64,000 nucleotides of DNA from Chryseobacterium luteum (lineage in GTDB: Bacteria > Bacteroidota > Bacteroidia > Flavobacteriales > Weeksellaceae): positions 43,243 through 107,242 of the forward strand of contig NZ_JPRO01000008.1 of assembly GCF_000737785.1 (NCBI RefSeq), read 5' to 3'. The notes below the pieces were generated by a model. The model saw only the letters and a program-made list of their open reading frames with translations, did no database searches and was not told the origin of the DNA. The position numbers were made by a program, and so were the translations under genes. Shown here piece by piece: positions 53,361 to 61,260 of the stretch. Numbering within the stretch: the first letter of the stretch is position 1; every line of letters starts with the position of its first letter.

Positions 53361-56099
53361 ATGAAACATTATTTCTTCTTTTTCTGCTTTGCCGTCCAGA
53401 TGGCATTCGGGCAGGCACTGTTTCCCTATCTGCAGAACCCCACACCGAGTTCGATGATCGTCAACTGGAAAACAGCTTCCAACAATGAAACAACCGTGAT
53501 CTACGGAACATCTCCGACGAATCTGAATGTTACTTTTACAGGAACAACCAATATTTTTTCAGATACAGGATACAATAACAACTATTATTATCACACGGCA
53601 AAAATCGCCAATTTACAGCCCAATACAAAGTATTATTACAAAATAAAAACCGGAACAAGTGAATCGGCGGTTTATAATTTCAGAACGCTTCCTTTACCGG
53701 GACAGCCTGTAACAGCAAATGGGAAAATCCGTTTTCTGATCATGGGTGACAACCAGATTAAAGCTGAACCAAGATATGATTCATTAACGTTAAATGCTTA
53801 TAAAAAATTAAAAGAGAAGTTCGGACCCAATTCCGATCCTTCAGATAATGTTGCTTTAACCTTTATGGTTGGGGACCAGGTGGATGTGGGAACATTGGAC
53901 CATTATGAGAATGTCCATTTTAAAAAGAACATCAAATTATCTCCTTACCTTCCTATTCAGACGACGGTAGGAAACCATGAGACTTACGGAACGCTTGGGA
54001 TGAATTCTTACTATGCCCATTTCTATATTGATGAAATTAAATATAAAAACATTTCATCCGGAAACGAGAACTATTATGCCCAGCAGGCCGGAAACGTTCT
54101 GTTTGTAAGTTTAAGTTCGGAACATACAGGCACTGCCCAGCAAACATGGCTTTCCCAGATCCTGAACGAAGCAAACAGCGATCCTACCGTAGACTGGATC
54201 ATTTCTCTAAGCCACAGACCTTACCAGGCTGAACAGTATGTCGGAGATATTTCTACTTGGGTAAGAAACAATGCAGTACCGTTGTTAACGACTTCAAATA
54301 AATACTTAATGCACGTTGGGGCTCATCATCATTTATATCACAGAGGTCAGCTGAAAGATACCCCGAATTACCAGATCATTTCCGGAGGAACTGCGTGGGA
54401 CCAGTATTGGGGAATGTCCAATGAGCAGGATTTTGATGATGTACAGAAAACACTGACAGACTGGACCTACCAGATCGTAGAAGTTGATGTAAATACCGGG
54501 AAAGTTGATGTAGAATGCTACTCAATAGGTGGAGTGTACAATAGAAAGTATAATGAACTGGTAGATACTTTCCACAGATACAAAAATCAACCAAAGCCTT
54601 CAAAGCCATCTGTGGCCAATACTTTTCCAGCGCCGGTAACGTTGCCTTTGACCCTGGATGGAAGTGTTTTTGCTTCATCTAATGGAGAATTACTGAACAC
54701 TACACAGTTTTTAATCAGTAAGGCATCCGATTTTTCAGTGATTGAAAAAGAATTTTACCGTGATTATGAAAACTGGTTCGGGAAAGACGGAAACGGAACA
54801 CCGGATAAAACGAAAAACTTAAATGCAGGAGTTGACATTACAAAGGCAACCATTCCTGCCAATTCCATTTCAAACGGAATATACTATGTAAAGGTACGTT
54901 ACAGGGACAGGAACCTGGAGTGGAGTGACTGGAGCGATGTCAAGCAATTTACGGTAACAGGAAGTGTAGTTTCCAATCCTACATTTACATTGGACAAAAC
55001 CGAATATACTCAAGGTGAACCCATCACAGCCACTTACACCGGCGGACCCGGAAATCAGCAGGACTGGGTAGGAATCTATAAAAAAGGACAAACCCCAACT
55101 TCAATAACTTCTCAAAGTTTCCTTTATACGAACGGACAGACAGCAGGAACTGCTGTTTTCTCTAACGGTATTGCTAACAAAGGACAGTATTTTGCAGGTT
55201 TCTTTGCCAACGCAGGATACACTGAAATCACAGGCAGAAAAAGCTTTTATGTAGGGCCGAAAGTACAGCTTCAGACTACTGCAGATACCTATCCTGTAGG
55301 CGGAACGGTGGTCATCAATTACAGCAACGGGCCGAACCTGGTGAAAGACTGGATCGGGATTTATAAGATGGGACAGACGCCCGGAACCAATACTTCCATT
55401 AAATGGAGCTATGTATCAACAGCTTCAGGAACACTGAATTTTACAGGTCTTCCGAAAGGATATTATTATGCCCAGTACCTGCTTGAAGACGGATATACGG
55501 GAATCGGAGATAAAGTGTTCTTTAAAGTAGGGGATATTGTTACAGACTTATGGATCAACAAACCTGTTTATACACTGGGTGAAAATATTACGGCTTCATG
55601 GACGGATTCTCCGGGAATTATCAAAGACTGGCTGGGAATTTATCCTCAGAGTGTTCAGACTCCGGATGATAATTTTGTTTCCTATACCTATTTCGATGGC
55701 GTTACTCAGGGAACAAAAACAATTCAGGGAACAGCACTTCCCACAACACCGGGGAATTATTATATGGTGATGTTTACCAATGATTCTTACACGGAAGTTT
55801 CAAACAGAAAAGAGTTCCAGGTAACATCCGGAACACTGGGAACCGACGAAGTGAAAAGCACAGAGAAAAATGTAGTTTTATATCCGAATCCCAGCAGACC
55901 GGGCGAACCTACATTCATCAAAAGTGATTACCCGATTGAGAAAATTGAGCTGGTATCCGCATCAGGACAGCTTTTGTATGAATCAAAAAACATCAACAAC
56001 CAACGTTTTTCGCTGGTCAACGAGAACCTTCCGAAAGGAGTGTATTTCGTGAAAGTTCACACCAGAAAATTATTTACATTAAAATTGATTATCCAATAA
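53361..56099 (+). CDS. Secreted purple-acid-phosphatase-like protein with three C-terminal repeats and T9SS type A domain
   Basis: A 912-residue secreted protein. After a signal peptide (to about residue 18) comes an FN3-like PAP N-terminal domain (LFPYLQNPTPSSMIVNWKTA ... LQPNTKYYYKIKTG), then a metallophosphoesterase domain (about 120-400) with IMGDNQ, MVGDQVD, TVGNHET, LSHRPYQAE and VGAHHHLYHR. The expected GDxxY block reads GDQVD, so the tyrosine that gives purple acid phosphatases their colour is missing. A further FN3-like region (about 410-530) and three repeats of about 95 residues follow (each with a DW(I/V/L)GIY core). The linker LGTDEVKSTEKN leads to a type A sorting domain (VVLYPNPSRPGE). 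Phosphoesterase activity is likely; substrate unknown. Confidence 0.9.
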   Translation: MKHYFFFFCFAVQMAFGQALFPYLQNPTPSSMIVNWKTASNNETTVIYGTSPTNLNVTFTGTTNIFSDTGYNNNYYYHTAKIANLQPNTKYYYKIKTGTSESAVYNFRTLPLPGQPVTANGKIRFLIMGDNQIKAEPRYDSLTLNAYKKLKEKFGPNSDPSDNVALTFMVGDQVDVGTLDHYENVHFKKNIKLSPYLPIQTTVGNHETYGTLGMNSYYAHFYIDEIKYKNISSGNENYYAQQAGNVLFVSLSSEHTGTAQQTWLSQILNEANSDPTVDWIISLSHRPYQAEQYVGDISTWVRNNAVPLLTTSNKYLMHVGAHHHLYHRGQLKDTPNYQIISGGTAWDQYWGMSNEQDFDDVQKTLTDWTYQIVEVDVNTGKVDVECYSIGGVYNRKYNELVDTFHRYKNQPKPSKPSVANTFPAPVTLPLTLDGSVFASSNGELLNTTQFLISKASDFSVIEKEFYRDYENWFGKDGNGTPDKTKNLNAGVDITKATIPANSISNGIYYVKVRYRDRNLEWSDWSDVKQFTVTGSVVSNPTFTLDKTEYTQGEPITATYTGGPGNQQDWVGIYKKGQTPTSITSQSFLYTNGQTAGTAVFSNGIANKGQYFAGFFANAGYTEITGRKSFYVGPKVQLQTTADTYPVGGTVVINYSNGPNLVKDWIGIYKMGQTPGTNTSIKWSYVSTASGTLNFTGLPKGYYYAQYLLEDGYTGIGDKVFFKVGDIVTDLWINKPVYTLGENITASWTDSPGIIKDWLGIYPQSVQTPDDNFVSYTYFDGVTQGTKTIQGTALPTTPGNYYMVMFTNDSYTEVSNRKEFQVTSGTLGTDEVKSTEKNVVLYPNPSRPGEPTFIKSDYPIEKIELVSASGQLLYESKNINNQRFSLVNENLPKGVYFVKVHTRKLFTLKLIIQ

Positions 56100-56148
56100 T
56101 ATTCTGATGTTGTGATAAAGAAGTGTGCCGAAAGGACGATTTAAAAGA

Positions 56149-56180
56149 GAAGCGGGAAAAATTAAAATTTTTCCCGCTTC
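56149..56180. terminator. Bidirectional terminator
   Basis: A 15-bp stem (GAAGCGGGAAAAATT and its complement) with a 2-nt loop, between two convergent genes. Confidence 0.9.
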
Positions 56181-56199
56181 TTTATGCAATGCTGATTAA

Positions 56200-56577
56200 T
56201 CAGTCATCAGTCGATTTTAAAGCCCAGGCAATCAGTGGTGCCTGCATGAAAAGTCTTGCAAACCTTTGGTTATCCGTATTCAGTCCAAAAGAATCTCTTC
56301 TGTTTTTGTATTGGGAAATATTTCCGGGGAGTACGGCAACGAAAAATCCGGCGAGAAGCTGGCCCATTGTTTTCCGGTATTTTTTCGGGGTTACAATGGT
56401 TGCTGTTCCCAGAAGGATTTCTGCAATGCCTGAGTAAACCACGGTATCATCTTTTTTTAACGGAACCCATTCGGGAACCTGTGCCTGAAATTCCTTTCTT
56501 GCAAAAGTTAAATGTCCGATTCCGGCTGTAATCAAAAAAGCTCCAAGAGCAATTCTTGAGATATCTTTTGTTTCCAT
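56200..56577 (-). CDS. DoxX-like small membrane protein
   Basis: A 125-residue protein with about four hydrophobic helices: ISRIALGAFLITAGIGHLTF, VVYSGIAEILLGTATIV, MGQLLAGFFVAVLPGNISQY, and ARLFMQAPLIAWAL. Motifs GHLTFARKEF and SGIAEILLG are typical of the DoxX/MauE-like family of membrane proteins linked to redox or hydrocarbon metabolism; its own role is unknown. I start at ATG 56577 (METKDISRIALG); the open frame runs 31 codons further upstream to 56670, without membrane-protein character that fits the family. Confidence 0.85.
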   Translation of the reverse strand: METKDISRIALGAFLITAGIGHLTFARKEFQAQVPEWVPLKKDDTVVYSGIAEILLGTATIVTPKKYRKTMGQLLAGFFVAVLPGNISQYKNRRDSFGLNTDNQRFARLFMQAPLIAWALKSTDD

Positions 56578-56739
56578 AATAGTAAATATTTGATTTGGTA
56601 ACAGATTATTTTTAGTAATAACCAAAATTTGGACCAGACAGAAAATATTTATAGGGTTCACAATAATCAAATAAGATAGGAATACGGTAGATATGAGAAA
56701 AATTATTAAATTTAGCCAACAGAAAAATCTAATATTTTC

Positions 56740-57441
56740 ATGATAGATAAAAGAGTAAAAAATGCGAAGGAAGCCATCGACGGGATTCAGGATGGAATGA
56801 CATTGATGTTGGGTGGATTCGGACTTTGCGGTATTCCTGAGAACTCAATTAATGCTTTGGTAGAAAGCGATGTGAAGGATTTAACCTGTATTTCAAACAA
56901 TGCAGGTGTTGACGATTTCGGGTTGGGATTATTGCTTCACAAAAGACAAATTAAGAAAATGATTTCTTCTTACGTGGGAGAAAATGCCGAGTTTGAAAGA
57001 CAGATGCTTTCCGGAGAATTGGAAGTTGAGCTTACTCCACAGGGAACTTTGGCGGAAAAATGCAGAGCGGCACAGGCGGGTATTCCTGCTTTTTATACAC
57101 CTGCAGGTTTCGGAACCGAAGTTGCGGAAGGTAAAGAAGTAAAAGATTTTAAAGGAAAACCTCATATTTTAGAACACGCTTACGAAGCAGATTATTCTAT
57201 CGTAAAAGCATGGAAAGGTGATCACGCAGGAAATTTAATTTTCAAAGGATCAGCAAGAAATTTCAATCATCCGATGGCGGGTGCGGCAAAAATTACCATT
57301 GCAGAAGTGGAAGAACTGGTAGAACCGGGAGAATTAGATCCCAACCAGATTCACATTCCCGGAATTATGATCCAGAGAATTTTCCAGGGAGAAAAATTTG
57401 AAAAGAGAATCGAACAGAGAACAGTTAGAAAAAAGGACTAA
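56740..57441 (+). CDS. scoA: 3-oxoacid CoA-transferase subunit A
   Basis: A 233-residue alpha subunit of succinyl-CoA:3-ketoacid CoA-transferase, which moves CoA between succinate and acetoacetate and so links ketone-body use to the TCA cycle. The glycine-rich nucleotide loop [16 protein letters not shown] (about 26-41) and [24 protein letters not shown] are typical. The enzyme needs the B subunit, which usually follows immediately. Here the B gene is 2.2 kb downstream and separated by an oppositely oriented ABC transporter gene. A terminator follows scoA. Confidence 0.95.
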   Translation: MIDKRVKNAKEAIDGIQDGMTLMLGGFGLCGIPENSINALVESDVKDLTCISNNAGVDDFGLGLLLHKRQIKKMISSYVGENAEFERQMLSGELEVELTPQGTLAEKCRAAQAGIPAFYTPAGFGTEVAEGKEVKDFKGKPHILEHAYEADYSIVKAWKGDHAGNLIFKGSARNFNHPMAGAAKITIAEVEELVEPGELDPNQIHIPGIMIQRIFQGEKFEKRIEQRTVRKKD

Positions 57442-57467
57442 ACTTTTTTTAAAAATTAAATAAAAAA

Positions 57468-57496
57468 AAAGGCGCTGAAATTTTCTCAGCGCCTTT
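57468..57496. terminator. Terminator between scoA and the ABC transporter
   Basis: An 11-bp stem AAAGGCGCTGA and its complement with a 7-nt loop, with A-runs before and T-runs after, between convergent genes. Confidence 0.9.
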
Positions 57497-57503
57497 GTTT
57501 TTA

Positions 57504-59309
57504 TTATGCTTCCGGTGAAATAAGCATTTTTCTTTCCCCGATCTGCTGTCGCCACATCGCATAGTATAAACCTTTTTCGGCAATCAAATTATCATGAGAG
57601 CCCATTTCTATGACTTGTCCGCGTTCCAAAACATAAATTCGGTCCGCATGCATAATCGTACTTAAACGGTGTGCAATAAGAACCGTGATTTGTTCCTTTT
57701 CTTTGGAAATATCTTTAATGGTAGAGGTTATTTCTTCTTCAGTAATACTGTCCAGGGCAGAAGTAGCCTCATCAAAAATCAATAAATGTGGTTTCCTTAA
57801 AAGTGCTCTTGCAATGGCAATTCTCTGTTTTTCACCGCCGCTCAGTTTCAGTCCGCCTTCGCCGATAACGGTTTCGATGCCTTTTTCAGCTCTTTCCAGC
57901 AATGCGGTACAGCTTGATTTCTGCAAAGCGATTTCCAGATCAACTTCTGTAGCATTAGGATTTACAAAAAGAAGATTTTCTTTGATGGTTCCTGCAAAAA
58001 GCTGGGTATCCTGGGTCACAAAACCAATCTGATTTCTCAGTTCATCAAAATCAAATTCTTTTCCGTTAATAGAGTTATAAAAAATATTGCCTTCCTGAGG
58101 TCTGTACAATCCAACCAGCAATTTTACCAATGTACTTTTCCCCGAGCCGCTTGGTCCCACAAAAGCGATGGTTTCTCCGTTTTTAACATCAAAAGAAATA
58201 TTATTTAATGCTTTATATTGAGCAGATTGATGCTTAAAAGAAACATGCTTAAATTCCAGTTCTTCAATCGCACCGATTTGTTTGGGATGAAGCGGTTTTT
58301 CTTCCACCTCTTTTTTCATTAAATTATCAAAATTAAAAAGAGAAGCTTCCGCCTCACGGTAAGAAATAATGATATTCCCGATTTCCTGCATCGGTCCGAA
58401 AATGAAAAAACCGTAAAACATCAGAGACAGATATTGTCCCGGAGTAACGATGTTTTTAAAGATTAACAGCAACAAAGTCATCGTGATCATCTGCTGAAGA
58501 AAATTCACCATCGTTCCCTGGATAAAACTTAAAGAACGGATGCTTTTCACCTTTCTAAGCTCAAGCCCTAGAATCTTATAAGTGTTATTATTCAAACGGA
58601 TCACTTCCTGGTTCGTTAATCCTAAACTTTTAACAATTTCTATATTTCTTAAACTTTCCGTTGTACTTCCAGCCAGAGCCGTAGTTTCCGAAACAATATT
58701 TTTCTGGATGCCTTTGATCCTTTTACTCAGTAAGTTCGTGATAAATGCAATCAGAAAAATTCCACAGATGTACACAGGCATAATCGACCAATGCAAACGG
58801 ATTGCGTACACAGAAACGAAGATAATACTCACCAGGATTCCGAAGAAAATATTAATGAAACTCGTGATAAATTTTACCGTATCTTCTCTTACTTTCGTTA
58901 AAATTGATAAAGTTTCACCGCTTCTCTGGTCCTCAAATTCCTGATAAGGCAACGCCATTGAATGTTTTAAGCCGTCTGTAAATATTTTTGCACCAAACTT
59001 TTGAGTAATTACGCTTACTGCATAATCCTGAAAAGCTTTCGCAATTCGGCTCACCATCGCCGTTCCGATCAGTAATCCTAAGAAATAGAATACACCGTGA
59101 TAAATACCCTCTCCATATAAATACTGATCCAGGTTCCTGGGTAATAATTTTTCTTTGTCAAAAAAATTGGGGTGAGTAACCAGTTTATCGAGGATATTAC
59201 CGGTAATTGCCGGGGCAAATAAAGAAAAAACCTGATTAATGGTCGCCAAAAACAAAGAAAGGATAATCAACCATTTGTAAGGCTTAAGATATTTTAAAAG
59301 TATTTTCAT
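57504..59309 (-). CDS. ABC-type exporter, fused permease and ATPase
   Basis: A 601-residue half-transporter of the MsbA/multidrug type that would work as a homodimer. Six membrane helices occupy about residues 15-320. The ATPase domain (about 345-590) has Walker A GPSGSGKSTLVKLLVG near 390, Q-loop FVTQDTQLF, signature LSGGEKQRIAIARAL near 495, Walker B LLIFDEATSALD, and the H-loop in IAHRLSTI. Substrates of this class include lipids and drugs; none is indicated. Its position between scoA and scoB on the opposite strand is odd and suggests insertion or inversion in an ancestral scoAB operon. Confidence 0.95.
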   Translation of the reverse strand: MKILLKYLKPYKWLIILSLFLATINQVFSLFAPAITGNILDKLVTHPNFFDKEKLLPRNLDQYLYGEGIYHGVFYFLGLLIGTAMVSRIAKAFQDYAVSVITQKFGAKIFTDGLKHSMALPYQEFEDQRSGETLSILTKVREDTVKFITSFINIFFGILVSIIFVSVYAIRLHWSIMPVYICGIFLIAFITNLLSKRIKGIQKNIVSETTALAGSTTESLRNIEIVKSLGLTNQEVIRLNNNTYKILGLELRKVKSIRSLSFIQGTMVNFLQQMITMTLLLLIFKNIVTPGQYLSLMFYGFFIFGPMQEIGNIIISYREAEASLFNFDNLMKKEVEEKPLHPKQIGAIEELEFKHVSFKHQSAQYKALNNISFDVKNGETIAFVGPSGSGKSTLVKLLVGLYRPQEGNIFYNSINGKEFDFDELRNQIGFVTQDTQLFAGTIKENLLFVNPNATEVDLEIALQKSSCTALLERAEKGIETVIGEGGLKLSGGEKQRIAIARALLRKPHLLIFDEATSALDSITEEEITSTIKDISKEKEQITVLIAHRLSTIMHADRIYVLERGQVIEMGSHDNLIAEKGLYYAMWRQQIGERKMLISPEA

Positions 59310-59597
59310 TTCTAATCAATAATGGTGCAAAATTAACGATATTATTTTGACTAACGGTGTTAATAATTTTTATGATGACCTGTCATTCCGTATAATTGAA
59401 AAAAATATTTGTGTTAAAAATAGTATTATCCTTGTCAGAAGTTTAAATATTGACAAGGATATTTTCTGGAGACTTTGCGTAAGGACATTATTAAAAAGAA
59501 AGCTTTATCCCGAACTCAGGCAACAGTAATAATTTTGAATAATAAAGCCCTTTTGTATTCAGGTGAAAATATTTAAATTGCAGTCTAAGTTTTTAAT
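59310..59597. other. Spacer upstream of scoB with a hairpin
   Basis: A 288-bp divergent gap between the ABC transporter and scoB. A perfect 11-bp inverted repeat (TATCCTTGTCA and its complement, 59427-59437 and 59451-59461, 13-nt loop) is the only clear structure. A 60-codon frame from TTG 59347 spans it but has no ATG and no recognisable features. The promoter of scoB must be here; no exact TAnnTTTG was found. Confidence 0.5.
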
Positions 59598-60251
59598 ATG
59601 CTCACAAAAGAACAAATTGCCAAAAGAATTTCAAAAGAACTCAAAGACCGTTACTATGTAAACCTCGGAATAGGAATCCCGACTTTGGTCGCTAACTACG
59701 TTCCGGAAGGGATTTCCGTAGAATTCCAGAGTGAAAACGGAGTGCTGGGAATGGGACCTTTCCCTTTCGAAGGTGAAGAAGATGCAGACGTAATCAACGC
59801 CGGAAAACAGACGATCACCATTTTAGAAGGGGGTTCATTTTTCGATTCAGCCTTTAGTTTCGGGATGATCAGAGGTCAGAAAGTAGATCTTACCATTCTT
59901 GGTGCAATGGAAGTTTCAGAGAACGGAGACATCGCCAACTGGAAAATTCCTGGCAAAATGGTAAAAGGAATGGGCGGTGCAATGGATTTGGTTGCTTCTG
60001 CTGAAAATATTATCGTTGCCATGATGCACGTCAACAAAGCTGGAGAAAGCAAGATCTTAAAAAAATGCACACTTCCTTTAACGGGTGTCAACTGTGTAAA
60101 AAGAGTCGTAACCGAATTAGCTGTTTTAGACGTAACTCCGGCCGGTTTCAAACTTATTGAAAGAGCTCCTGGAGTTTCAGTAGAACATATTGTAAAATCT
60201 ACAGAAGCAGATCTCATCATTGAAGGTGAAATCCCTGAAATGCAATTCTAA
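59598..60251 (+). CDS. scoB: 3-oxoacid CoA-transferase subunit B
   Basis: A 217-residue beta subunit of the 3-ketoacid CoA-transferase and partner of scoA. The catalytic glutamate that forms the glutamyl-CoA thioester is in EFQSENGVLGMGP near residue 49. Further family blocks are GGSFFDSAFSFGMIRGQ near 84-100 and NWKIPGKMVKGMGGAMDLV near 118-136. Length is normal. It has its own promoter region because it is separated from scoA, so the two subunits must be balanced from different transcripts. Confidence 0.95.
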   Translation: MLTKEQIAKRISKELKDRYYVNLGIGIPTLVANYVPEGISVEFQSENGVLGMGPFPFEGEEDADVINAGKQTITILEGGSFFDSAFSFGMIRGQKVDLTILGAMEVSENGDIANWKIPGKMVKGMGGAMDLVASAENIIVAMMHVNKAGESKILKKCTLPLTGVNCVKRVVTELAVLDVTPAGFKLIERAPGVSVEHIVKSTEADLIIEGEIPEMQF

Positions 60252-60258
60252 ATAAAAT

Positions 60259-60286
60259 AAAAACCTTGTCAATCGACAAGGTTTTT
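60259..60286 (+). terminator. scoB terminator
   Basis: A 12-bp stem AAAAACCTTGTC/GACAAGGTTTTT with an AATC loop, 7 bp after the stop. Confidence 0.92.
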
Positions 60287-60358
60287 TTATGCGTAATTTA
60301 ATCGACATAACAAGTCGCAGCATTAAGAAAATAAATTTTATTTCAAGACAAAAGAAAA

Positions 60359-61159
60359 TTATCTACCATCCTGCGCTCCAAAAACCTTCTGCAAAATACT
60401 CGTTGTTCTCATTACAGAATTATTTCTGATTCCGCTTTCTTTATCAGCAACCATTTTAAATACACCATTAATGGTTTCCGTCGTCACATATTCATTAAGA
60501 TCGGTGCTTACCGCTTGACCGGTTAAGGTATTGTATTTTGAAATTAAACCCTTCCAAACCGTATCAGCACCCACTTTTCCTAAAGAAGCTTTTACTTTCG
60601 GCTGAAAAGCAGTAAATAACTGACTTTGAGTTTTTGACTGCAAATAATTTGTCGCTGCATTATCAGATCCTAAAAGAATATTCTTCGCATCCGTAATCGT
60701 CATAGATGTAATTGCTTTAGTGAAAATAGGGGCGGCTTCCGTTACCGCATCCTCGGCAGCCCTGTTTAATAATTTCACCCCTTCATCAGCCAGGCTTCCC
60801 ATGCCTAGCGAACGTAGTGTGGTATCAATCTTTCTTAATTTTTCAGGCATTAAAATCTTTACCGCTTCATTCTTTAGAAAACCGTCAGTTAAAGCCAGTT
60901 TTTTTACACCATCAGTCACTCCAATACTTAAAGCTTCCTTTAATCCTGATGATATCTGTGTTGAGGTCAGATTCCCAAGATTGACGGGAGAATTTTTGGA
61001 CGGAGTGGCGGTTTTGGTAGAAGAAGTTTTGGGTTTTGAGGGATTGTCAAGATCAACTCCGGTTTGGGTTTTAACAGTAGACTTGATCATATCTAAGATT
61101 TGTGCCTGTGAAGAAACTGAAAACAATAACGCTGCAGCGAATAGAATATTTTTTCTCAT
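60359..61159 (-). CDS. DUF4197 domain exported protein
   Basis: A 266-residue periplasmic protein. Signal peptide MRKNILFAAALLFSVSSQAQ (start chosen at ATG 61159 because the codons back to 61174 lie before this signal). A Thr/Lys/Ser-rich linker (KPKTSSTKTATPSKNSP) precedes an all-helical DUF4197 domain from about residue 65 (ISSGLKEALSIGVTDGVKKL ... LNEYVTTETINGVFKMVADKE). The family is widespread in Gram-negative bacteria and has no known function. Confidence 0.88.
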   Translation of the reverse strand: MRKNILFAAALLFSVSSQAQILDMIKSTVKTQTGVDLDNPSKPKTSSTKTATPSKNSPVNLGNLTSTQISSGLKEALSIGVTDGVKKLALTDGFLKNEAVKILMPEKLRKIDTTLRSLGMGSLADEGVKLLNRAAEDAVTEAAPIFTKAITSMTITDAKNILLGSDNAATNYLQSKTQSQLFTAFQPKVKASLGKVGADTVWKGLISKYNTLTGQAVSTDLNEYVTTETINGVFKMVADKESGIRNNSVMRTTSILQKVFGAQDGR

Positions 61160-61260
61160 TGTATATTTTTGCAAATTTAGATACTTTATTAATTAATAAG
61201 TTAAATGACCGAAGATTTTTGGAAAATAATTATATTAGCTAAAACCTTAATCATACTTAA

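Noticed and set aside
59347..59529. 60-codon frame upstream of scoB
   Set aside because: Begins at TTG with no ATG, overlaps a hairpin, has no recognisable domain and no promoter or terminator of its own; treated as spacer.
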